From: CAYSND01 sp964642235
Lineage (GTDB): Bacteria; Bacteroidota; Bacteroidia; Bacteroidales; UBA932
Assembly (NCBI GenBank): GCA_964642235.1
Contig: CAZXOP010000035.1
Span: 1 to 15,891, forward strand
DNA length: 15,891 nucleotides
Reading direction: 5' to 3'
Below are positions 6,903 to 13,460 of the stretch, piece by piece. Below the pieces are notes generated by a model that was not told where the DNA came from, did no database searches, and was given only the letters and a program-made list of their open reading frames with translations. Position 1 is the first letter of the stretch. Every line of letters begins with the position of its first letter. The translations under genes were made by a program, and so were the position numbers.

Positions 6903-8147
6903 ATGAGGTCAACATTCAAGGTCTTGTTTTATGTGAAGAAAGGCAGCCCGAAACCCAACGGAAACCTGCCTTTGATGTGCCGTCTGACAGTGGACGGCGA
7001 GGTTAAACAGTTCAGTTGCAAGATGGACGTTCCGCTCCGCTTGTGGGACGTGAAGAACAACCGGGCATCGGGCAAGAGCGTGGAAGCGCAGAAAATCAAT
7101 TTTGCGGTCGATAGAATCCGTGTAGAGGTAAACCGCCGTTATCAGGAGCTGATGCAGACGGACGGTTATGTTACCGCCACCAAACTGAAAAACGCCTATC
7201 TCGGTATCGGGGTAAAGCAGGAAACGCTCATGAAACTATTCGAACAACACAACGCCGAGTTTGAGAAGAAAGTAGGTTACAGCCGTGCGCAGGGTACGTT
7301 CTCCCGATACCGCACCGTCTACAAACACATTCGTGAGTTCCTATCCCTTACCTACCGCAGGGAAGATATACCACTCAAAGAATTGAATTTCACCTTTATC
7401 AATGACTTTGAACACTTCCTGCGCGAGGAAAAGAAATGCCGTACCAATACCGTATGGGGATATATGATTGTACTAAAGCATATTATTTCCATAGCACGGA
7501 ACACAGGCTTACTGCCGTTCAATCCCTTTGCAGGATATATCAACAGCCCCGAAAGCGTGGACAGGGGTTACCTTACCGAAGAGGAAATACAGACGCTTAT
7601 AGACGCCCCGATGAAGAATAAAACCTACGAGTTGGTGCGCGACCTCTTCATCTTCTCGACCTTTACCGGTTTGTCGTATGCCGATGTGAAGAACCTCACG
7701 AACGACAACCTGCAAACCTTCTTCGACGGCAACCTGTGGATTATTACCCGAAGACGCAAGACCAACACCGATTCCAATATCCGGCTGTTGGACGTTCCCA
7801 AGCGCATTATAGAGAAGTACAAAGGCTTAACGAATGATAACCGTGTTTTTCCTGTTCCGAGCAATAGCTGTTGCAATACCATCCTAAAAAAGATAGGCGT
7901 ACAGTACGGAATCAAAACGCGGCTGACCTATCACGTCGCACGCCACAGCGCAGCTACGACAATTTTATTATCGCACGGCGTACCCATTGAAACGGTAAGT
8001 CGTATTCTTGGGCATACCAATATCAAGACCACACAGATTTACGCCCGGATAACCAACCAAAAGATAAGCCGTGATATGGAATCCCTCTCGCAGAAGTTGG
8101 AGGGAATGGAGAAAAATATTTGCAATTCTATTCATGCTACCAACTAA
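6903..8147 (+). CDS. Tyrosine recombinase (integrase) of the mobile element
   Basis: A 414-residue site-specific recombinase that would integrate and excise the element. The N-terminal arm-binding domain is about 1-90 (FKVLFYVKKGSPKPNGNLPL), the SAM-like core-binding domain about 105-205 and the catalytic domain about 220-395. Catalytic residues visible: Lys286, His344 and Arg347 in YHVARHSA, His371 in LGHTNIKTT and the nucleophile Tyr380 in TTQIYARIT. The position of the first catalytic arginine holds Ser258 (FSTFTGLSYADV), as in the Bacteroides CTnDOT integrase subgroup, so this is a family trait rather than inactivation. The start ATG sits 21 nt after the -7 box. The gene is intact and is followed by a hairpin-rich region and the relaxase gene. 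Confidence 0.95.
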   Translation: MRSTFKVLFYVKKGSPKPNGNLPLMCRLTVDGEVKQFSCKMDVPLRLWDVKNNRASGKSVEAQKINFAVDRIRVEVNRRYQELMQTDGYVTATKLKNAYLGIGVKQETLMKLFEQHNAEFEKKVGYSRAQGTFSRYRTVYKHIREFLSLTYRREDIPLKELNFTFINDFEHFLREEKKCRTNTVWGYMIVLKHIISIARNTGLLPFNPFAGYINSPESVDRGYLTEEEIQTLIDAPMKNKTYELVRDLFIFSTFTGLSYADVKNLTNDNLQTFFDGNLWIITRRRKTNTDSNIRLLDVPKRIIEKYKGLTNDNRVFPVPSNSCCNTILKKIGVQYGIKTRLTYHVARHSAATTILLSHGVPIETVSRILGHTNIKTTQIYARITNQKISRDMESLSQKLEGMEKNICNSIHATN

Positions 8148-8408
8148 CTATACATCACTCGCTATACAAACTGTAGTGAGTGATGTTGTTGATAACAGTA
8201 GCTGTTTGGAGTTTATCGGCAACCTGTCTGAAAGGCTTTTCAAAAAAGCCATAGCTTATTAGGGCATTTTTTTCACGCATCCGTTTCACTACTGCTAAAA
8301 ATGCCCCAATAAGCCAAAGGTTTTCCCCCTTTGGAATCTCCCTTTTACGGTCTGATGACCGTATCGAAAGACGAAAATTATTTGCCAATTTTAATATCAA
8401 ATAAGCAA
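8148..8408 (+). other. Hairpin-rich intergenic region, probable oriT
   Basis: The 261 bp between integrase and relaxase contain five inverted repeats: ACATCACTC (8152-8160) with GAGTGATGT (8178-8186); GGCTTTT (8234-8240) with AAAAGCC (8244-8250); a 17/18 match between 8254-8271 and 8297-8314 with a 25 nt loop; CCAAAGG (8314-8320) with CCTTTGG (8328-8334); and ACGGT (8347-8351) with ACCGT (8358-8362). Relaxases of the MobV type are normally encoded directly downstream of the origin of transfer they nick, and these origins contain inverted repeats, so this region is the best oriT candidate. The first hairpin may instead end the integrase transcript. The nick site cannot be placed by eye. Confidence 0.6.
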
Positions 8409-9653
8409 ATGGGATTTGCAGTCTTACATATACAGAAGCCGAAAGGAAACGATAGCGGAACCACCGCCCATATAGAAAGGACGGTCAATCCGGCTAATGC
8501 CGACCCGGAACGAAAGTACCTGAACCGGAATCTTATCGAATATCCCGATGAAGTAGAAACCCGGACACAGGCGATACAGCACCGTATTGAGAACGCAGGG
8601 ATAAAGCGTAAGATCAGCCACAGCCAAGTCCGGGCGTTGCAGATTATGCTGTCGGGTACGCCCGAAGATATGCACCGCATACAAGCGGAGGGCAGGCTCG
8701 ATGAGTGGTGCAGGGATAATATAAAATGGTTGCAAGATACATTCGGAAAAGACAATGTAGTGTCCGCCGTTCTACACATGGACGAGAAAACGCCCCATAT
8801 TCACGCTACGGTCGTACCTATCGTAACCGGAGAAAGAAGAAAAGAGCGGGAGAAAAAGAAGCGGGAACCCAAACCGGAGCAGAGCAAGCCGACCCCAAAG
8901 AAATATCGTAAGAAGCCTGCGGATGTAGTCAGACTGTGTGCCGATGATATCATGACCCGGGATAACCTGAAACTGTATCAGGATACCTATGCCGAAAAAA
9001 TGGCTAAATACGGACTGGAACGAGGTATTAAAGGCTCAGATGCCCGTCATATATCCACTCCGCAATTTTACCGTGATTTGTATGCGAAGAATGAAGACCT
9101 GAAAGAAGAAATAGAGGTATTACAAGAGCGAAAAGAGGAGGTAAACGAGAAGATATGGGATCTGTACGACCGCAAGGACGAAGTGCGGGAGAAGTTCCTC
9201 GATATGCACGACTATGTACAGAAGAAAGAAAAGGAGGTTGCCGAGATGGAGATTCGGCTCGAACAACTCCGAAAGGATTACGAGCCGTACAAGGCGCAGG
9301 AAGACCTGAATACATTGCTAGAGGTATTTCCACAAGTAGCCGAGAACCTGCGAATGGTTCAATTTTGCAAGGGAATCGGATTGGCGGTTGAAAACATAAA
9401 GGAGTTGTTTACCGGCAAAGAGGTTACGATAACTGGCAAACTTCACTCGTCAGAACACGAAAAGTATTTCGATGTGCAGGATGCCAAGCTACAACTGTAT
9501 AAGGAAAAGAAGAATCCCGATAAGCTGCATCTTTCTCTCAACGGGCAGAACATTATAGACTGGTTTAAGGAGCAGTTTAACAAAGTGAAACAAACGATAA
9601 AACCGCATATCAGCCCCGCTGCACCTAAAGAGAAGAAAGGTAGAGGAATATAG
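8409..9653 (+). CDS. MobV-family relaxase (Pre/Mob)
   Basis: A 414-residue plasmid-mobilization relaxase that nicks one strand at oriT and pilots it to a recipient cell through another element's conjugation pore. The N-terminus MGFAVLHIQK is typical and decides the start: an in-frame codon 26 codons earlier (8331) would add residues unlike the family and overlap the hairpins. His21 in AHIERTVNP occupies the place of the nucleophilic histidine known from MobM of pMV158 (His22). The metal-binding motif HMDEKTPHIH is at 123-132 (His123, His130, His132, with Asp125/Glu126). A basic stretch (about 141-170) and a long charged coiled coil (about 225-292) follow. The protein is full length with no frameshift. 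No second mobilization gene or coupling protein is present, so transfer would need a helper. Confidence 0.93.
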   Translation: MGFAVLHIQKPKGNDSGTTAHIERTVNPANADPERKYLNRNLIEYPDEVETRTQAIQHRIENAGIKRKISHSQVRALQIMLSGTPEDMHRIQAEGRLDEWCRDNIKWLQDTFGKDNVVSAVLHMDEKTPHIHATVVPIVTGERRKEREKKKREPKPEQSKPTPKKYRKKPADVVRLCADDIMTRDNLKLYQDTYAEKMAKYGLERGIKGSDARHISTPQFYRDLYAKNEDLKEEIEVLQERKEEVNEKIWDLYDRKDEVREKFLDMHDYVQKKEKEVAEMEIRLEQLRKDYEPYKAQEDLNTLLEVFPQVAENLRMVQFCKGIGLAVENIKELFTGKEVTITGKLHSSEHEKYFDVQDAKLQLYKEKKNPDKLHLSLNGQNIIDWFKEQFNKVKQTIKPHISPAAPKEKKGRGI

Positions 9654-9730
9654 CGCACTAATATCACAATTAAAACAGATCGGAGTAATGGTTTTTATGA
9701 TATAATAGGGGCTGATTCGCAGATGTTTAC

Positions 9731-9738
9731 TATCTTTA
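9731..9738 (+). promoter_or_regulatory. Candidate promoter box for the cargo operon
   Basis: TATCTTTA matches TAnnTTTG at seven of eight positions in the 168 bp gap between relaxase and cargo. It would give a leader of about 75 nt. No good TTG box is seen upstream, so the assignment is tentative. Confidence 0.3.
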
Positions 9739-9758
9739 CAGCTAAAATAACTTATGGG

Positions 9759-9799
9759 CTATGAGTGAAATTTTTCTTCATGAATGATAGCGCTCATAG
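9759..9799 (+). repeat. Inverted repeat in the leader of the cargo operon
   Basis: CTATGAG (9759-9765) and CTCATAG (9793-9799) are perfectly complementary, 27 nt apart, and end 22 nt before the first cargo start codon. It could be an operator or a leader stem affecting translation of the operon. Confidence 0.45.
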
Positions 9800-9821
9800 T
9801 CATTAAAAATATAGATACGCA

Positions 9822-10955
9822 ATGTTTGTACTTGACAAAGAGAAGAATAGGATCAATAAAATCAAATGCTGCACTTTCTCAGATCTGAAATTTCGGGAAA
9901 GAGAACATTTACAAGAGTGGCTTGAAAATACTCCCACAGCCTTTGGAGAAGACGATGAGTTGCTATTTATTCAGAAGGAGTTCGATGGATTTGACGATAC
10001 ACGAGAACGGCTTGATTTGCTTGCAATTGACAAGCAGGGAGATTTAGTTATCATTGAAAACAAGCTGGATGATAGCGGAAGGGATGTAACCTGGCAGGTG
10101 TTAAAATATGCCTCGTATTGCTCAAGCCTATCAAAGCAACAAATAAAGGACATTTATCAATCTTATCTTGATAAAAAAGGAGTTTCCGAAAATGCGGAAA
10201 GTAATATTTCAGATTTTTTAGATGCAGAGGATTTTAAGGAAATTCAATTAAATAAAACTCAAAGGATAATTTTGGTATCTGGTAATTACAGGAAAGAAGT
10301 AACATCTACCGTTCTATGGCTATTACAAAAATATAATATTAAAATTCAATGCTTTAAAGCCACGCCATTTTCTTTTGGAGAGCAAATTTTTCTTAACATC
10401 GAACAAATCATTCCCGTTCATGAGGTGGAAGAATATACCATAAAAATGGCAGAAAAAGCTCAAGAGGAGCAAAGTACTCAAGAGGAGCAAGTGATCAGGC
10501 ATAAAATAAGGATTGAGTTTTGGAAATTGTTATTGCCCAAGCTCAATACGAAAACCAATCTTTTCGCAAATGTCAGTCCATCGAAAGATAATTGGATTAC
10601 AGCAGGATCGGGTGTCAGCGGTGTTGGATTTGTTTTCTCCATAGCAAAAAATTATGCCCGAACCGAAGTTTATATGTCAAGAGGTAATACTGAAGAGAAT
10701 AAGTTTGTTTTCGATAAATTGTTTCTACAGAAAGATGAAATTGAAAAACAGACAGGTACTTTAGAGTGGGAACGGCTTGAAAATAAAAAGGCATGTAGAA
10801 TAAAGCAAGAACTACGAAATGTAAGTCTGTATGAAAAAGATGATTGGGATAAAATGGTGGATTTCCTAATAATGAGCATGGTTAAAATGGAAACCGCATT
10901 TAAGAAACCATTACAAACTATTAATAGAGAGTTAAAAGCAGAAGTTAAAGAATAA
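9822..10955 (+). CDS. PD-(D/E)XK nuclease-like protein with C-terminal DUF4268-like domain
   Basis: A 377-residue cytoplasmic protein, first gene of the cargo operon. The N-terminal half has the PD-(D/E)XK nuclease core: Asp65 in RERLDLLAID, then GDLVIIENKL with Glu79 and Lys81, then a helix WQVLKYASYC with Gln92 and Tyr96 in the place of the family's conserved Q/Y motif. These are the metal-binding and catalytic positions of restriction-endonuclease-fold enzymes, so it can be expected to cut DNA or another nucleic acid. A Glu/Gln-rich linker (about 213-225, EEQSTQEEQ) joins it to a C-terminal domain (about 226-370) with RIEFWKLLLPKLN and WITAGSGVSG, resembling DUF4268. No methyltransferase or helicase is adjacent. 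The stop overlaps the next start by one base. Fold call is good; target and trigger are unknown. Confidence 0.8.
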   Translation: MFVLDKEKNRINKIKCCTFSDLKFREREHLQEWLENTPTAFGEDDELLFIQKEFDGFDDTRERLDLLAIDKQGDLVIIENKLDDSGRDVTWQVLKYASYCSSLSKQQIKDIYQSYLDKKGVSENAESNISDFLDAEDFKEIQLNKTQRIILVSGNYRKEVTSTVLWLLQKYNIKIQCFKATPFSFGEQIFLNIEQIIPVHEVEEYTIKMAEKAQEEQSTQEEQVIRHKIRIEFWKLLLPKLNTKTNLFANVSPSKDNWITAGSGVSGVGFVFSIAKNYARTEVYMSRGNTEENKFVFDKLFLQKDEIEKQTGTLEWERLENKKACRIKQELRNVSLYEKDDWDKMVDFLIMSMVKMETAFKKPLQTINRELKAEVKE

Positions 10956-11848
10956 TGACAAATCAAGAAATAGCTTTTCAACTCCGTCAAATCACGCAGA
11001 ACGGTAATATAAATTTACCGGAATCGATTGATTTTGAGCTATCAGATGGCATACTTAAAGTTGGCATTTCAGACAAAGGAGTGTGTGCGAACATGCAATC
11101 GAATGAATCAGCTTTTGAGGGATGGGCTCTTTGTCTGAAAGCATGGCTTCCCGATTTGATAGATAAGGTTTCAATTTTCTGGAATGCAACCACTCCCAAA
11201 TCGGATACACTCCATTACGAGAGATTTAAATATCGTGTTTGGAAATTTATAAAGGCTTATGATTGGGCTGAAAACGGCTCCTTGTTTAATATGGATTATT
11301 ACGGAGAAAATCTCAAGAATTGGGTAGTAAATTTCCCATGTAAAGAAGCCGATAAAGAAGCGCAAGGAGAGGAAGCTATTCTTGAAAGAGAGTACATCAT
11401 TAAGCATAAAGAAAGTTATGATGTGATCGATCAACAACTGCCGGTAGGTGTATTTAATAGTGTTATATCAAAAGAGAGTTGCGTAATGCCGCGGGGCAAA
11501 AGCCAGATCGACATTTGGGCTTTACGTGGCGATACTTTGCATATCTTTGAATTGAAGAGATCAGATAATATAATGGTCGGGATTATATCTGAATTGATGT
11601 ATTACGTCAATATTATGAATGATATTAAAAATCGAAGAATTAAATATCCACAAGATGCAAAACACTGCGAATATAGAAATTTTGATGTTTTGTATAATTC
11701 TTTAGATCCAAATAAAATCCACTCTATAAAGGGTCATTTTCTCGCGACAAAACTTCATCCATTAATATCCCCTGCTGTCATAATTCTTGTCAATGACAGT
11801 TATATACACAAGATGGAACACATAGAATATTCTTATATTCCGTTATGA
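10955..11848 (+). CDS. Second PD-(D/E)XK-like protein of the cargo operon, family not recognised
   Basis: A 297-residue protein starting inside the previous stop (TAATG) and ending in a 4 bp ATGA overlap with the next gene, so the three are translationally coupled. I do not recognise a named family. The C-terminal half shows a nuclease-like core: Asp186 in GKSQIDIWAL, then GDTLHIFELKRSD with Glu199 and Lys201, followed by a helix GIISELMYYVNIM where Glu213 and Tyr217 fall where the Q/Y motif of the fold usually is. That is the D-x(n)-ExK pattern of PD-(D/E)XK enzymes. The N-terminal half (1-140) has tryptophan-rich stretches (AFEGWALCLKAWLPD, KYRVWKFIKAYDWAENG) with no recognised motif and may bind a partner or ligand. 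It differs clearly from the preceding protein in sequence, so it is not a simple duplicate. Confidence 0.72.
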   Translation: MTNQEIAFQLRQITQNGNINLPESIDFELSDGILKVGISDKGVCANMQSNESAFEGWALCLKAWLPDLIDKVSIFWNATTPKSDTLHYERFKYRVWKFIKAYDWAENGSLFNMDYYGENLKNWVVNFPCKEADKEAQGEEAILEREYIIKHKESYDVIDQQLPVGVFNSVISKESCVMPRGKSQIDIWALRGDTLHIFELKRSDNIMVGIISELMYYVNIMNDIKNRRIKYPQDAKHCEYRNFDVLYNSLDPNKIHSIKGHFLATKLHPLISPAVIILVNDSYIHKMEHIEYSYIPL

Positions 11849-13122
11849 AGATCACTATTCATCGAGGAATCAACCAAATCGGAGGTTGCATCACGGAAAT
11901 ATCTAACAGTGAAACCCGGATACTGATTGATTTAGGGCAGAATCTACCGGATGGCGAGGGAGTTGTGAAAGATGATTTTGCAAGCCGTGAAGCAATAGAA
12001 AAAATCACACAAGGTATTGATGCAATTTTCTACACCCATTATCACGGCGATCATCTCGGGTTATTTCATTATGTACCGGACAATGTTCAGCAATATCTTG
12101 GTAATGTCGCTAAACGTGTGGCTCTCTGTAAACATCGGCAACTATCATACATCAAGGGTCGTGAAGAACTCTCGGCAGAAGAGATTGCCAAACTTAAAAA
12201 AATGGGAGAACTCTCTCCCGGACAATCGATTAATATTGGAGATATAACAATAACACCCTATTTCGTAAGTCATTCCGCATATGACGCTTATATGTTTTTG
12301 ATTGAGGCCGAGGGCAAAAAAATACTACATACAGGCGATTTCAGAGGACATGGATATTTGAGCAAAGGATTGTTGCCCACAATTGAAAAGTTCATTCTCC
12401 CACAAGGGAAAGTCGATTTTCTGATTACCGAGGGAACTATGCTTTCAAGACGTGGAGAAAAAGTAATGACTGAAAACGAGTTACAAAAGGAAGCGGGAAG
12501 GATAATGACACGTTATAAGAATGTGTTCGTGATGTGTTCTTCTACAGACATGGAACGACTGGCAACATTTTATGCAGCAAATAAACATCTCAAAAGACCT
12601 CTCGTCTGTGATCGCTTTCAGAAGAGTATATTGGAGATATTTACAGAGTCGGCGGGTATTCGTTCTCAACTATTCCATTTTGATAAAGTCTATGATTTCA
12701 ACCCAACGAACGGAAAACTGGTAGAATGGATGTCTGATAAGGGATTTTGTATGTTCGTTCGAGCAACAGACAAGTTTAAGGATTATTACCAGTCGCTGGC
12801 AACCCGGTTAGACCCAAATGAAACAGTGCTGATTTATTCAATGTGGAAAGAGTATGTAAACTATGATGGGAAACACACTGTACAGCGTTATTTAGACTTT
12901 GTATCAATGTTTCCCAACGTTGAAAAGCTACACACCAGCGGACATGCATCTGCCGAATGTCTCGCCAATGTATGCAATCTCGTCAACCCAACACTCGGAA
13001 TAATCCCCATCCATAGCGAACAATCGGATAATTATCGGAAACTCAACATTAATGATACTTTGAAAGGGAAAATAATAACCACTTCTCAGGATATAGAGGG
13101 AGTGGAAATAACTACTTTTTAA
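11845..13122 (+). CDS. RNase J-like metallo-beta-lactamase / beta-CASP nuclease
   Basis: A 425-residue protein of the metallo-beta-lactamase fold with an inserted beta-CASP domain, the architecture of RNase J and related RNA or DNA nucleases. Metal ligands visible: HYHGDH (65-70), His143 in VSHSAYDAY, Asp165 in LHTGDFRGHG and His390 in IIPIHSE. Beta-CASP signatures: FVMCSSTDMERLA (about 228-240, motif A region), HTSGHAS (363-369, motif B) and the PIHSE segment (motif C). It is shorter than housekeeping RNase J (about 550 residues), lacking its C-terminal domain, and is carried on a mobile element, so it is a specialised paralogue. It overlaps the preceding gene by 4 bp. A nuclease acting together with two PD-(D/E)XK proteins suggests a nucleic-acid-degrading system, but the substrate is unproven. 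Confidence 0.87.
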   Translation: MKITIHRGINQIGGCITEISNSETRILIDLGQNLPDGEGVVKDDFASREAIEKITQGIDAIFYTHYHGDHLGLFHYVPDNVQQYLGNVAKRVALCKHRQLSYIKGREELSAEEIAKLKKMGELSPGQSINIGDITITPYFVSHSAYDAYMFLIEAEGKKILHTGDFRGHGYLSKGLLPTIEKFILPQGKVDFLITEGTMLSRRGEKVMTENELQKEAGRIMTRYKNVFVMCSSTDMERLATFYAANKHLKRPLVCDRFQKSILEIFTESAGIRSQLFHFDKVYDFNPTNGKLVEWMSDKGFCMFVRATDKFKDYYQSLATRLDPNETVLIYSMWKEYVNYDGKHTVQRYLDFVSMFPNVEKLHTSGHASAECLANVCNLVNPTLGIIPIHSEQSDNYRKLNINDTLKGKIITTSQDIEGVEITTF

Positions 13123-13136
13123 TTGCTATACAAAGG

Positions 13137-13263
13137 TACATTTCGGCGATAGAATGCCAACACCGAGCCGCAAGCGGTTTTTAGAAATTTCTTCCTTTCG
13201 TACCGAAAGAGTAAATTTCTAAAAAGTGTTGTCTTATCTACCGCCTGCCATGAATGAAATGTA
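13137..13263. repeat. Nested 127 bp palindromic structure
   Basis: Concentric complementary arms share one centre: TACATTTC (13137-13144) with GAAATGTA (13256-13263); GGCGATAGA (13145-13153) with TCTACCGCC (13237-13245), one mismatch; CAACAC (13158-13163) with GTGTTG (13226-13231); TTTTTAGAAATTT (13178-13190) with AAATTTCTAAAAA (13213-13225), perfect; CTTTCG (13195-13200) with CGAAAG (13204-13209), loop TAC. A side hairpin CCGC-AA-GCGG lies at 13168-13177. It begins 14 bp after the cargo operon, so it could terminate that transcript, but it is far larger than a normal terminator; a structured RNA or a protein-bound DNA site is equally possible. Confidence 0.75.
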
Positions 13264-13291
13264 TATCAATTGAAAAAAGGAAAAATATATG

Positions 13292-13322
13292 TTGTGGGTT
13301 TGAGAGAAAAACCGTAGATTTG
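13292..13322 (+). promoter_or_regulatory. Consensus promoter pointing out of the element's right end
   Basis: TTG (13292-13294), a 20 nt spacer and TAGATTTG (13315-13322) match the Bacteroidota promoter consensus fully. No gene start follows inside the element; the transcript would run through attR into the receptor remnant. In the excised circle it would read across the joined ends toward the integrase. Confidence 0.65.
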
Positions 13323-13371
13323 CAGTGAGTTATTTGACAGTATAGCACCGCAAAACGCTGAAATACGCACG

Positions 13372-13388
13372 GTTACTAACTCGTTACC
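13372..13388 (+). repeat. 17 bp repeat shared with the element's left end (right copy)
   Basis: GTTACTAACTCGTTACC, 15/17 identical to 6771-6787 in the same orientation. Candidate integrase arm-type site. Confidence 0.5.
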
Positions 13389-13451
13389 TCTGAATTCCAA
13401 TAACTCTGCTAAAAGTTTATTCTTCAATCGGTTAAGTCAAACCGATGAAAA

Positions 13452-13460
13452 TCTAAAATA
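13452..13460 (+). repeat. Right attachment repeat (attR core)
   Basis: TCTAAAATA, identical to 6632-6640 and in the same codon phase of the receptor gene. Receptor homology resumes immediately afterwards with YDFKRGSLFGSYSL. Confidence 0.85.

Larger units (their letters stand above)
13123..13451. other. Non-coding right end of the mobile element
   Basis: About 330 bp without a convincing gene. It holds a nested palindrome (13137-13263), an outward promoter (13292-13322), the right copy of the 17 bp end repeat (13372-13388) and a small hairpin ATCGGTT/AACCGAT (13427-13433, 13440-13446) just inside attR. A frame open from 13318 into the receptor remnant has no ATG and reads through element sequence. 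Confidence 0.7.
6632..13460 (+). mobile_element. Integrative mobilizable element inserted in a TonB-dependent receptor gene
   Basis: A 6,820 bp insertion bounded by the direct repeat TCTAAAATA at 6632-6640 and 13452-13460. The receptor reading frame is broken at the left repeat and resumes in the same phase at the right repeat (codons CTA-AAA on both sides), so removal of one repeat copy plus the intervening DNA recreates an intact gene. Contents in order: regulatory and arm-site-like left end, tyrosine integrase, hairpin cluster likely to be oriT, MobV relaxase, three-gene nuclease cargo, structured right end. With integrase and relaxase but no conjugation apparatus it should need a helper conjugative element, as do the small Bacteroides mobilizable transposons with an integrase and one mobilization gene such as Tn5520. 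The integrase and relaxase genes look richer in G+C than the flanks, while the cargo does not, hinting at a mosaic. Confidence 0.92.

Noticed and set aside
8331..8408. N-terminal extension of the relaxase to 8331
   Set aside because: The 26 extra residues have no counterpart in the family, overlap hairpins, and MGFAVLHIQK at 8409 is the usual start.
8378..8779. Minus-strand frames overlapping the relaxase N-terminus
   Set aside because: Cysteine- and serine-rich shadow translations of the MobV gene, whose catalytic motifs are intact.
10441..10490. Short tandem repeat in the first cargo gene (AAGAGGAGCAA-type units)
   Set aside because: Only two units encoding an Glu/Gln linker; ordinary low complexity, and no CRISPR-like or longer repeat array was seen anywhere in the window.
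9822..11848. Cargo genes as a classical restriction-modification system
   Set aside because: No DNA methyltransferase, specificity subunit or helicase motif is present in the element; only nuclease-type folds are seen.
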